33,859 nt of DNA from Gammaproteobacteria bacterium (GTDB lineage: Bacteria > Pseudomonadota > Gammaproteobacteria > Steroidobacterales > Steroidobacteraceae). The notes beneath the pieces were generated by a model that worked only from the letters and a program-made list of their open reading frames with translations, was not told where the DNA came from and ran no database searches. Within the stretch, counting starts at the first letter, position 1, and every line of letters begins with the position of its first letter. Positions 16,406 to 23,994 of the stretch are shown piece after piece. Where the stretch lies: NCBI GenBank assembly GCA_015655465.1, contig JAATEY010000160.1, positions 1-33,859 of the forward strand, given 5' to 3'. The position numbers and the translations under genes were made by a program.

Positions 16406-17838
16406 ACATGCTGGCCGAAGATCCCCGGCAGGAAGCCAACCGGCGAACCGTCGTCCGGCTGGTCTACCTCATGTTCTGGATGCTGATCTTCGAGGGTTCG
16501 ATCCGCAAATGGGTTGCGCCACAGTACAGCACCTATCTCTATTTCATGCGGGACCCGGTGTGCCTGTTGACGTATTTCTACGCCCTGCGAGGGGGGTTGC
16601 TGTCCCCCGTGCATCCGTTGCTGGTCGCAGGCATCGGCATCGCCGTGGCTGCCTCTGCACTCAGCATGGTCTTTCTCGCGATGGGCGAATCGCAATATAC
16701 GTTGATTCTTGCGGTCTACGGGCTTCGCAACTACTTCTTCTATCTGCCGCTGCCATTCGTGATTGCCCGCGCCTTCGGCTATGAAGAAATCCGCCGCCTG
16801 GCCATGTTCAGCATGCTTGCCATCTGCATCGCGGCTCCGATTGCAGTCCTGCAATTCAATGCCCCGCCCGACTCGGTGCTCAACGCCGGCAGTTCGAAGG
16901 ACATCGATTTCCAGTTCCAGAACCTGGTGTCTTCAGGAGAGCGGGTGCGACCTGCGGGAACTTTCACTTCCGTGATGGGAATGACCCAGCTGTCCGTCAG
17001 CACCATCGCGTTGGCAATGTGGGCGTGGGGCAGCTCCAGAAGGCCGAGGCCAGTCAATATCTGGCTCGTGTGCGTGGCGCTCGTGGCGCTGGCCGCAGCG
17101 ATAGCCGTGAGTGGCAGCCGCACGACCTTCGTGCACTCCTGTCTTGTCATCGCCGCAGGGGTCGGAATCGCGCCTTTCCTGCGCGGCGCGGGCAACAAGA
17201 CCAGGGCGCTGATTCTGCCCCTGATCGCTGTCATCCTGTTCGTAATCCTGTTCCCGTTGGTATTCCCCGAGGCATTTCAGGCCTTCCTGGCTCGATGGAA
17301 CACTGCCGCCGCTTCCGAGAGCGGGCTCGCGCTTGGCTGGTTTGGCAGGGCTCTGCACGGCTTCTACGATTTCTTTCGTCTGTTCGACCAGATGCCTCTC
17401 TTCGGGCATGGAATCGGTACCGCAGGAAATGGCGCGGTGATCATGGGCGTGGAGTTCAATGGAGTCAGCGTACTCAAGCTCGCGGAAGAAGACTGGTCGC
17501 GTCACGTGGTTGAACTTGGACCGGCACTGGCACTGGTGTTCATCATGTACCGCGCGTCGTTCGGCATCTGGCTGGGCCTGCGCGCCTTCCGCGCCGCCAT
17601 GGTTTCCGCCGATCCGCTGCCTGTACTGCTGTTCGCATTCTGCAGTGTGGCGCTTGTTCACGGCCAGATCACCGGTCACGGCCTGGTCAATGGCTTCGGC
17701 TGGCTATACGTAGGTGTGTGCATGGCGGCGTCACAGAGTGCTGCGACAATCCGCAGCCCGGCCGAGGCGCCGACCGGAGCGCAGGCATCGCCGGCCGCGT
17801 TGCGGCCTGCGATGCCGTTCCCGAACCTCATGCGATAA
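16402..17838 (+). CDS. O-antigen-ligase/Wzy-like polysaccharide polymerase, integral membrane
   Basis: About 478 residues with ten or more predicted membrane segments (for example LVYLMFWMLIFEGSIRKWV, LVAGIGIAVAASALSMVFLA, LVALAAAIAVSGSRTTFVH, LPLIAVILFVILFPLVFP). A large loop near the C-terminal third (FDQMPLFGHGIGTAGNGAV) fits the periplasmic loop of Wzy and WaaL-type proteins, including the recognisable GxGxG stretch. It should join lipid-linked repeats in the periplasm. The start may be GTG at 16402 (overlapping the previous stop, as in two other gene pairs here) or ATG at 16408. The frame is open much further upstream, but that part lies inside the beta-helix gene and is not coding. Confidence 0.85.
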   Translation: MNMLAEDPRQEANRRTVVRLVYLMFWMLIFEGSIRKWVAPQYSTYLYFMRDPVCLLTYFYALRGGLLSPVHPLLVAGIGIAVAASALSMVFLAMGESQYTLILAVYGLRNYFFYLPLPFVIARAFGYEEIRRLAMFSMLAICIAAPIAVLQFNAPPDSVLNAGSSKDIDFQFQNLVSSGERVRPAGTFTSVMGMTQLSVSTIALAMWAWGSSRRPRPVNIWLVCVALVALAAAIAVSGSRTTFVHSCLVIAAGVGIAPFLRGAGNKTRALILPLIAVILFVILFPLVFPEAFQAFLARWNTAAASESGLALGWFGRALHGFYDFFRLFDQMPLFGHGIGTAGNGAVIMGVEFNGVSVLKLAEEDWSRHVVELGPALALVFIMYRASFGIWLGLRAFRAAMVSADPLPVLLFAFCSVALVHGQITGHGLVNGFGWLYVGVCMAASQSAATIRSPAEAPTGAQASPAALRPAMPFPNLMR

Positions 17839-17861
17839 CCACGGACTTCCATAACGCGATC

Positions 17862-19076
17862 ATGCGCACGCAGATACTGGTCACGCACCCCTACAAACAC
17901 CATGCGCTGAATCTCGCTGCAGGGTGTGCGCAAAGCGGCTTGTCCACGGCATTTGCCCTGCCGTTCTATCGCAGCGGCATCGGTGCGCTGGTTGCGCTCG
18001 CGCCCGGTTCGATCGGACGCAAGGCAGCCGGTTATTTCCATCCGGGGCTGCACGACATCAACTTGATCCAGTCCCCCGGCTGGCAGCTGCGCAAATTGTG
18101 GAGTTTCCTGGGTGATCCGCACCGGATCGAAGCGCCCTACGATGCCTACGTCGCCGACAAGCTGTTGCGGAGGAAATGGCGGCCGGAGATCGTCGTGACG
18201 CTGCAGGACCACATGCCCCTGACCAGCGCGGCGGCGAAGCAGGTGGGCGCGCAGCTGTGGAGCGACCAGATCATCAATCTGTCCGAAGAGGCGACCACCC
18301 GCATTGCCAGACATGCCAGCGCTTACGGCATGGGCGCGATCCCCAAGCACTCCGAGACGGCCAATACCCGGATCCTTTCGATGGCCGATGTCGTTACGGT
18401 TCCATCGGCTTATACGTTGCAGGGGATAAGGGACAGGCTCGGGACGCAGACGCGAGTGCACAGCATTCCATATGGCGTCGATACCGCCTTGTTCGGTCAG
18501 GTGCGCAAGGCCCGGACGGATACCTTCACCATCGTTGCGCGCGCACATTCCGTCCGCAAGGGCGGGCATCTGGCGCTCTCTGCCATTCTGCGTTCCCACC
18601 AGGCATGGGCGCAGCTGGTGCAGCCGCGAAAGCTGCGCATCGTATTTCTCGGTGCATGCGAACCGGCGCTCGCAGATCTCCGCGCGCAGGCCAGGCGATT
18701 GAACGGCGTCCTGGTGCAGGACGGCAATGTTCCGAATCGGGATGTGCCCGCGCTGCTCGCTGCCGCCGATCTGTTCCTGATGCCGACATTGTCGGAAAGC
18801 ATGTCTCTTGCCTGCGTCGAGGCAATGTGCGCCGGCGTGCCCCTCATCATCACCAGGTACGCGGGTGTGGACTGCTTTGTGGATGGTGAAATGGGAGTGC
18901 TGATCGAGGACAACGTCGAATCTCTCGAATACGGTGTGTCGCGCGCGCTGTCTGATCATTCGCAACTCGACCGCTGGAGCCGGAACGTGCGGGCGGCCGC
19001 ATCGGAATTGACCTGGGAGCGTTACGAACGCGGGATTTCCGGAGTTCCCGGAGCGCGGGACCGAAGTCCATCGTGA
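17862..19076 (+). CDS. GT4-type glycosyltransferase
   Basis: The 404-residue product ends with a GT-B C-terminal domain: a donor-binding segment (IVARAHSVRKGGHLAL), a loop (LLAAADLFLMPTLSESMSLA) and the EX7E motif (E312 and E320, in SESMSLACVEAMCAGVPLI). The N-terminal acceptor domain (QILVTHPYKHHALNLAAGCA) is less conserved. Family GT4 enzymes are retaining transferases that build repeat units at the cytoplasmic face. The ATG at 17862 is 23 bp after the Wzy-like stop. A 204-bp gap follows, which ends the compact run. The sugar is unknown. Confidence 0.88.
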   Translation: MRTQILVTHPYKHHALNLAAGCAQSGLSTAFALPFYRSGIGALVALAPGSIGRKAAGYFHPGLHDINLIQSPGWQLRKLWSFLGDPHRIEAPYDAYVADKLLRRKWRPEIVVTLQDHMPLTSAAAKQVGAQLWSDQIINLSEEATTRIARHASAYGMGAIPKHSETANTRILSMADVVTVPSAYTLQGIRDRLGTQTRVHSIPYGVDTALFGQVRKARTDTFTIVARAHSVRKGGHLALSAILRSHQAWAQLVQPRKLRIVFLGACEPALADLRAQARRLNGVLVQDGNVPNRDVPALLAAADLFLMPTLSESMSLACVEAMCAGVPLIITRYAGVDCFVDGEMGVLIEDNVESLEYGVSRALSDHSQLDRWSRNVRAAASELTWERYERGISGVPGARDRSPS

Positions 19077-19280
19077 TCGGGACGATTCACACCGGGCGGG
19101 CCGTCATGTCCTGCCTGCCACGTCGGAAACCAGCCTGCGGCTCGCAAACAGTAGAATAGCCTCGAACAATTCCATGGCAATATGCATCTATCGGCTTGAG
19201 GCCTGCTGTCAACATGCTCTGCCGGTGGAGATCGGTGACTATTGCTTCACGGGTACTGAGCGGACTACAGGATTCGTAAC

Positions 19281-20078
19281 ATGAGCGGGAGCCTGGTTCG
19301 TCGCGCCGCAATTCCGGTGAGCGCGCTGCTCACCGCCTTGCTCGTGCTCGTATCCTGCGGCGATGAGATGGGCGTAGCTGAAGTCCAGACGCATGCTCCG
19401 TTGCCCGAACCGGATCGGTTGCCTGCCCAGCCGTTGGCGGCGTGGTACCAGGGCGGGTTCGCGGGAAAACGACTGGTCTTCTGGGGCAACAGCACCGTAT
19501 CCAACGCGGTGTACTTCTTCGACCAGCTGAACAGGCATGCCGTACCGGGCGGAGCGCTGGAAGGGCTCAATCCGTTGCAGGTCATGAACTACGGCAGCAA
19601 TGGTGCCAGCCTCGCGGCGCTGTTGAATGGCCAGGGTGCGTATCCGGTCAGCAGCGTCATCGCTGCCCACCCCGACCTGCTGGTGATCCGCGGCCCCCTG
19701 ATCAACGACGTGCGCGGAGGACGCACCACGCTTGCACAGGCCATCGCGCTGCTCGACACGGCGCTGCAGCAGATTCGCGCCGCCAGTCCGCGTACGGCAA
19801 TACTGCTGACAACGGAAAACTCCCTGCTCAATGCAGATCCGGGCGGACAAGGGTTTGTACAGCCCGCAGCGGCGGCGCAACAGTACACCGATATTCTGCA
19901 CGCTGCCGTAATGGCATTCGACGGGCGGTATCCGAACGTCGAGGTTGTCGACATCATGGCTGCACTGTATGGCACCACTTCACCGCAAACGTCGCCGTGG
20001 ATGGCCGATCAACTGCACCCGAACGAGGCCGGGCAGCGCGCTGAGGCAGAACTGATCATCCAGATCATCGGTTTGTAG
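19281..20078 (+). CDS. SGNH-hydrolase-like lipoprotein
   Basis: This 265-residue lipoprotein has a lipobox LVSC with C26. The SGNH blocks are readable: WGNST with the candidate nucleophile S71 (GNS instead of GDS), NYGSNGAS near 103-110, IRGPLIND with N142, and DQLHPNEAG with D243 and H246. SGNH enzymes in polysaccharide loci add or remove acetyl groups, so periplasmic O-acetyl turnover of the polymer is a reasonable role. The start is supported by an AGGA 8 bp upstream of ATG at 19281. The 204-bp gap before it holds a possible -10 box (TAGAAT at 19152-19157) but no clear -35, so it may have its own promoter. It converges with the acyltransferase gene at 20129. Confidence 0.78.
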   Translation: MSGSLVRRAAIPVSALLTALLVLVSCGDEMGVAEVQTHAPLPEPDRLPAQPLAAWYQGGFAGKRLVFWGNSTVSNAVYFFDQLNRHAVPGGALEGLNPLQVMNYGSNGASLAALLNGQGAYPVSSVIAAHPDLLVIRGPLINDVRGGRTTLAQAIALLDTALQQIRAASPRTAILLTTENSLLNADPGGQGFVQPAAAAQQYTDILHAAVMAFDGRYPNVEVVDIMAALYGTTSPQTSPWMADQLHPNEAGQRAEAELIIQIIGL

Positions 20079-20128
20079 CAGCCTGCGCTGACGGATTCTG
20101 GTGTGAAGATAATGACGGTCCGGGCAGG

Positions 20129-20737
20129 CTACCCGGCTTTCTGCGCGCCGAGCCACGCTTCGAAAGGCGCGGGAAAGAATGCAGTGTCGTAGTGTAGTTC
20201 CGTCGTGCGCGCGTCGGGCCGGATGGTGGCCGGATTCCCTATGGCAAGAGCATGGTCGGGCACGTCCGATCTGACCACGGCCCCGGCTCCAACTACCGCG
20301 CCGCGGCCAATTGAAACACCGGGGAGCAGTGTTGCACCAGTGGCGATCCAGGCACGATCACCGATGCGCACAGGCTGGCTATACTGGGGCCAGGCGGGAT
20401 CGCGCAGGCTGTGGCTGGCCGTGAGAATCGTCACGCGGCGGTTGATGACGACCTGTTCGCCGATACTGATCCGGTCGTGAAGGATCAGCTCGCTGCCTTC
20501 CCCGATGAAGGCGCCGCGCGCAATATCCAGATTCCGACACGGCCCTTCAATGCGGCATTTCTCGATGACTACCAGGTCTCCGACCCTGGCGCCGCAGGTA
20601 CGCAGCCACGCCGCCCGCCACTGCAGGCACAGCAGGGCTGGCAAAGTGAGCACCCGCTTGGCCCAGACCACAAACCAGCGGCGCGCCAGCAATCGCGGGC
20701 GTTCGCGTCGCCGCCAGAGCTCGAACAACGCCTTCAT
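20129..20737 (-). CDS. Hexapeptide-repeat acyltransferase
   Basis: The 202-residue product has a left-handed beta-helix acyltransferase core with repeated hexapeptides (ISIGEQVVINRRVTIL, VRIGDRAWIATGATLLPGVS, IGRGAVVGAGAVVRSD), the hallmark of LbH transferases. The catalytic-type histidine lies in TASHSLRD. The N-terminus carries a hydrophobic/basic stretch (WFVVWAKRVLTLPALLCL) that may sit on the membrane. This resembles WcaF/WcaB-like acetyltransferases that decorate exopolysaccharides. It overlaps the Wzx stop by four bases, so it is the last gene of the minus-strand operon. Its C-terminal tail after the helix (about 30 residues) is not typical. Confidence 0.85.
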   Translation of the reverse strand: MKALFELWRRRERPRLLARRWFVVWAKRVLTLPALLCLQWRAAWLRTCGARVGDLVVIEKCRIEGPCRNLDIARGAFIGEGSELILHDRISIGEQVVINRRVTILTASHSLRDPAWPQYSQPVRIGDRAWIATGATLLPGVSIGRGAVVGAGAVVRSDVPDHALAIGNPATIRPDARTTELHYDTAFFPAPFEAWLGAQKAG

Positions 20738-22008
20738 GCTCTGTCCACCATTTTCGCAACGAGCCGACGGCTTGTGAGCAGTAAAATGATTTCGAACATT
20801 CCCATTGCGATCACCATACCTTCCAGTCCCCAGCGGGCGGGCATGGCGATTGCTCCGCCGACGCTGACCAGCGCCGCCAGCAGGTATACCACGGCCAGTC
20901 GCTCATGCATGTTGGTGGCGGTCAGCATCACCTGGCCGACCTGCCAGGCGCAGCCGCCAAAGGCGACGAGCAGGAACAGCGCCAGTATCAGCGGTTCAAA
21001 CGGAATATGGTGGTTCGTCCAGACACCCAGCAGCCATTTCGCCGTCACGAATATCAGGATGCAGGCCACGGCGCAGGCGACCAGCGAAAGCGTTGTGCCA
21101 CGCTCGTATAGACGCCGGAGCATCTGGCGGTCGCCAGCACCGAAGCTGCGCGAGATTTCCGGCCACAGCGCGCGGTTGAATGTCGTCAGCATCTGGACAG
21201 GCAACCGCGACAGCGTGCGATAGGTATTGAACAGGGCCAGCGCCACGGGTCCGAGCGTGGTGCCGACCACGACCGACATGCCCTGCAGGGTCAGCGCATT
21301 GCCGAGGGGAAAAGCGAGGAACGACAGCGCCGGGCGCAGCATGTCCCGCAATTCATGTCTGTCGGCCTGCGTCAGGCTCCACGGGTATGCCGGGAACCTG
21401 CCTGCCGCCATCCGCTGCATCACCACCATCGCCAGCAATCGTGCTGCGAGGAAGCCTGCAGCCACGGCGAACATCGAGCGGAACAGCAGCAACCCGCCAA
21501 GTCCGCCCAGCCACTCGAACAGCCGCGCAAGATTGATCAGGTATACCCCCCGCGCGAACTGGCCCGCGGCGCGGTGCACCGCGTCGAACAGGCCCGAGTA
21601 GATATTGAGCAGTGCGACCAGTATCAGCATGGCCATCGTGGCACGGGCGTCCGTCGGCCTGAACATCTCCAGGGGCAGCAGCCAGACCAGCAGGCAGGAA
21701 AGCAGGAAGAACATCGCTGTCACGGTGCCGATCATCAACAAGGCCGTCTGGAAGACGGTCCGGGATTCCTGCAAGCGGTTCTGTGCATGCAGCATCACCA
21801 TGCGGTTCATCGCCACCGTGCCGAGGCCGAGATCTGCGAGCGACAGGTAGGCAGGGAGCGCGGATAACAGGAGCCACCGGCCATAATCCTCCACGGACCA
21901 GAAGAGGAGAAATACCGGTACCGAGATCAGCTGGATGGCAATAGTGACAAGCTGACCGGAGGCATTGGCGCCGAGCCCCGCCAGTACACGCTGCCGAATA
22001 CCGGCCAT
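20734..22008 (-). CDS. wzx: Wzx-type polysaccharide flippase
   Basis: This 424-residue MOP-superfamily membrane protein has about 12 predicted helices (for example LVTIAIQLISVPVFLLFWSV, FFLLSCLLVWLLPLEMF, LSLVACAVACILIFVTA, PLILALFLLVAFGGCAW). The N-terminus (VLAGLGANASGQLVTIAIQL) is typical of the RfbX/Wzx group. It flips the lipid-linked repeat unit to the periplasm for Wzy. ATG at 22008 has a good GGAG ribosome-binding site (spacing 7). That site lies over the last codons of the glycosyltransferase remnant upstream, so the retained remnant supplies the start signals. The stop overlaps the next gene. Confidence 0.9.
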   Translation of the reverse strand: MAGIRQRVLAGLGANASGQLVTIAIQLISVPVFLLFWSVEDYGRWLLLSALPAYLSLADLGLGTVAMNRMVMLHAQNRLQESRTVFQTALLMIGTVTAMFFLLSCLLVWLLPLEMFRPTDARATMAMLILVALLNIYSGLFDAVHRAAGQFARGVYLINLARLFEWLGGLGGLLLFRSMFAVAAGFLAARLLAMVVMQRMAAGRFPAYPWSLTQADRHELRDMLRPALSFLAFPLGNALTLQGMSVVVGTTLGPVALALFNTYRTLSRLPVQMLTTFNRALWPEISRSFGAGDRQMLRRLYERGTTLSLVACAVACILIFVTAKWLLGVWTNHHIPFEPLILALFLLVAFGGCAWQVGQVMLTATNMHERLAVVYLLAALVSVGGAIAMPARWGLEGMVIAMGMFEIILLLTSRRLVAKMVDRA

Positions 22009-22011
22009 GCG

Positions 22012-22278
22012 CTACTCCGTGCGACCGCGGGGTGTCATTTCCCGCGTCTTCAGCACGATCATGTACTCATGGAACGACTGCAGCACGGCATATGTGAATC
22101 CGGCGCGACCGTCGAGGAATCCACGCTTGCCGAGATACAGCAGCAGAAACTTCACCAGCGGCCGCGCTGGCAGGCGGTAGAAAAGCGCCTTCCACAGGCT
22201 GAACGGCGCGCGGCCGCGCTGGTTGAGGCGGATCTGCTCGGCTTCGAGCGTGCTGCAGGAATTGTGGCGCGCCACCCA
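22012..22278 (-). pseudogene. 3' remnant of a GT2 glycosyltransferase, duplicate of the end of the gene at 23182-23994
   Basis: The frame encodes WVARHNSCSTLEAEQIRLNQ and continues to the end, matching residues 172 to 266 of the intact glycosyltransferase with few changes. No N-terminal catalytic part (DXD) is present. Relative to the intact gene, 15 residues (about 204-218) are missing in frame. The last residues differ (EMTPRGRTE instead of ELDGR). An open frame continues upstream to 22431, but that part has no similarity and no good start. It probably arose by duplication, or by loss of the front of a second GT2 gene, when the toxin-antitoxin pair came in. Confidence 0.85.
22039..22278. 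repeat. Direct repeat copy A (240 bp), left of the toxin-antitoxin pair
   Basis: Same orientation as the 285-bp copy at 23197-23481. By hand alignment there are 9 mismatches over 240 aligned bases (about 96% identity), plus one 45-bp gap at the GAAAAGC site near 22178. Similarity stops sharply at both ends. Confidence 0.9.
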
Positions 22279-22423
22279 AGGCGTATCTTCCATAACATCC
22301 ATTGCAATCATGACGTCAAGCCTGCCAGGCGAGCCAGGCATAAAGATAGCCGCAGACGAGAATGACGACAATGCAACGCAACTGCCGGACTGATGGCGGG
22401 ACTCCCTACGGCCATGGCCCGTC

Positions 22424-22846
22424 TCACGCAAACGGATTGACGACGGTCAGACGCCCGAACACGCGACCGGACTGCAAGTCCTCGCTGTACAGCCGCGTGC
22501 AATCTGCTTCCAGTGCGGCTTCGACGATCAACGCATCCCAGAACGACAGCTTGTCCCGGACGACACGTGCCGCTGCCGCCCACACTATCGGGACACCCAG
22601 GGTCTGGACAGCGATGCCGGACTCTTCCAGTTGCCGCAAGGCACCCAGTGCCTCCTTCGGTTCCACGGAAAGCTTGCGTGTCAGTGCAACAAACGCCTCC
22701 TGCAACACCTGGGTGCTCAGCACCGGCAGGTACTCCTCCGTCCCCAGTTGCTCGAACAGTTCTGCCGCCCGCCGCTGCCTGGCGGGAACTCGGGAGTCGA
22801 ACAGGTACACCAGCACATTGGTATCGACAAAGACCCGCGTGCTCAC
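22424..22846 (-). CDS. vapC: VapC-like PIN-domain toxin
   Basis: The 140-residue PIN-domain ribonuclease has the acidic set in place: D8 in FVDTNVLVYL, E50 in VLQEAF, D104 in SFWDALIVEAA and D123 in LYSEDLQSG. VapC toxins cut RNA and are held inactive by their antitoxin. The start is GTG at 22846, 12 bp after the antitoxin stop; no ATG fits. Order is antitoxin then toxin, the usual layout. The pair sits inside a polysaccharide operon between two copies of a glycosyltransferase end and is not part of polymer synthesis. The RNA target cannot be told from sequence. Confidence 0.88.
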   Translation of the reverse strand: MSTRVFVDTNVLVYLFDSRVPARQRRAAELFEQLGTEEYLPVLSTQVLQEAFVALTRKLSVEPKEALGALRQLEESGIAVQTLGVPIVWAAAARVVRDKLSFWDALIVEAALEADCTRLYSEDLQSGRVFGRLTVVNPFA

Positions 22847-22858
22847 GATCGAGCAAAC

Positions 22859-23089
22859 CTAGCTCTGGCGTTCATGCAGATCGTCCCGCGTCCAGGTTGC
22901 GCGGGAACGCCCCTTCAGCGTCGTCGCCCGCTGCACAAATTTCTTCATTGCCGCGGCGCGATTCTGTTGCCCCACATAGTGCTCCAGATATGCGCGCAAC
23001 AGCGCATTCACGGAAGTCCCCTGATCCAGCGCCCGCTTGCGGGCCTTCAGGAGCACCTCATCGTCGACGACCACTGTCAGATTGCTCAT
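22859..23089 (-). CDS. vapB: VapB-like antitoxin with ribbon-helix-helix N-terminus
   Basis: This 76-residue protein begins with a strand and two helices typical of RHH antitoxins (LTVVVDDEVLLKARKRALDQ, then GTSVNALLRAYLEHYVGQ). The basic, flexible C-terminal tail (KGRSRATWTRDDLHERQS) should wrap the toxin. ATG at 23089 has AGGA at good spacing. The upstream DNA holds a promoter-like pair and the short palindrome GTGTTACAC, fitting autoregulation. Antitoxins of this fold pair with PIN toxins in many bacteria; no family name beyond RHH is certain. Confidence 0.83.
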   Translation of the reverse strand: MSNLTVVVDDEVLLKARKRALDQGTSVNALLRAYLEHYVGQQNRAAAMKKFVQRATTLKGRSRATWTRDDLHERQS

Positions 23090-23100
23090 ACACGAGTCCT

Positions 23101-23144
23101 GTGTTACACGGGTTCAGTGTAGAAAATATCCATGACAGGCGCAA
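23101..23144 (-). promoter_or_regulatory. Probable promoter and operator of the toxin-antitoxin pair
   Basis: Read on the minus strand: TTGCGC (23139-23144), 17 bp, TACACT (23116-23121), then the near-perfect palindrome GTGTTACAC (23101-23109) just before the antitoxin start at 23089. The palindrome would suit the two-fold symmetric RHH antitoxin. The -35 match is poor (3 of 6), the -10 fair (4 of 6). Confidence 0.4.
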
Positions 23145-23181
23145 GGCGCCAGGAGGTTGAATCGGGGCGGGCCATACGCGC

Positions 23182-23994
23182 TCAGCGGCCGTCCAGTTCC
23201 CGCGTCTTCAAAACGATCATGTACTCATAGAACGACTGCAGCACGGCATACGTGAATCCGGCGCGACCGTCGAGGAATCCACGCTTGCCGAGATACAGCA
23301 GCAGAAATTTCACCAGCGGCCGCGCCGGCAGGCGGTAGAAAAGCTCCTTCTGGTGATACCGCCGTTCGTTGAAGTCCCTCTCGAAAAGCGCCTTCCACAG
23401 GCTGAATGGCGCACGGCCGCGCTGGTTGAGGCGGATCTGCTCGGCTTCGAGCGTGCTGTAGGAATTGTGGCGCGCCACCCAGTGTGAAATGCCCTTGCTG
23501 AAGGGGTGATGGTCCAGCAGACCTTCGATCTGGCCGACGGGGCCGTCGACCAGTGTGACGGGGTTGACCAGCCGTTCGTAGCGCACGAACTCCGGTCTGA
23601 ACAGGCGAATGTAGAACGGCGAGGTCTGCACATGCTTCAGCCAGGTGCCCATGAAGAAATCGCGTCGCCGGACGCGGAACGCAACATTTTGCCCGGCGGC
23701 ACGAACGGCCTGCAGCACCGCAACCCGCAGTTCGGGGGTCACGCGCTCGTCCGCGTCGATGTAGAACACCCAGGGGTGGCGGAACGCGATGTTGCGCAGC
23801 CCCCAGTTCTGGTGGGCCGCCCAGTTGTCGAACTCGCGGCGGGTCACGGTGGCGCCTGCGGCCGTGGCGATGGCGACGGTGCCATCGGCACTGAAGGAAT
23901 CGTACACATGGATGTCATCGCACCAGTCGAGCGAGGCGAGGCAGCCGGGCAGGTCACGCTCCTCGTTCTTCGTGAGGATCAGCACCGAGATCAT
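23182..23994 (-). CDS. GT2 glycosyltransferase (WaaE/KdtX-like)
   Basis: The 270-residue GT-A enzyme begins MISVLILTKNEERDLPGCLA, then DIHVYDSFSADGTV, and has the metal-binding DXD in FYIDADERVTPEL (D80/D82). The later part (HWVARHNSYSTLEAEQI, LVKFLLLYLGKRGFLDG) matches the small GT2 group that includes LPS-core transferases. It starts at ATG 23994 inside the previous stop (4-bp overlap). The long frame upstream is the methyltransferase in another frame. Its last 95 residues are duplicated, with one in-frame gap, at 22012-22278. It ends 93 bp before the antitoxin gene, so the toxin-antitoxin pair lies between it and Wzx. The sugar transferred is unknown. Confidence 0.9.
   Translation of the reverse strand: MISVLILTKNEERDLPGCLASLDWCDDIHVYDSFSADGTVAIATAAGATVTRREFDNWAAHQNWGLRNIAFRHPWVFYIDADERVTPELRVAVLQAVRAAGQNVAFRVRRRDFFMGTWLKHVQTSPFYIRLFRPEFVRYERLVNPVTLVDGPVGQIEGLLDHHPFSKGISHWVARHNSYSTLEAEQIRLNQRGRAPFSLWKALFERDFNERRYHQKELFYRLPARPLVKFLLLYLGKRGFLDGRAGFTYAVLQSFYEYMIVLKTRELDGR
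23197..23481. repeat. Direct repeat copy B (285 bp), right of the toxin-antitoxin pair
   Basis: This is the 3' part of the intact GT2 gene. It carries two GAAAAGC copies (23338-23344 and 23383-23389), 45 bp apart. The other copy (22039-22278) has only one, lacking exactly the 45 bp between them. Confidence 0.9.

Noticed and set aside
20080-20130. AGCCTGC and GCAGGCT as a bidirectional terminator between convergent genes
   Set aside because: Only 7-bp arms with a loop of nearly 40 bases and no T run; it may be chance.
22279-22423. Short minus-strand segment coding for a hydrophobic stretch ending LYAWLAWQA
   Set aside because: Looks like the end of a small membrane protein, but there is no start codon after an upstream stop; at most a decayed fragment.
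22012-23481. Insertion sequence or transposon carrying vapBC
   Set aside because: No transposase, no terminal inverted repeats; the repeats are direct and are parts of a glycosyltransferase gene.
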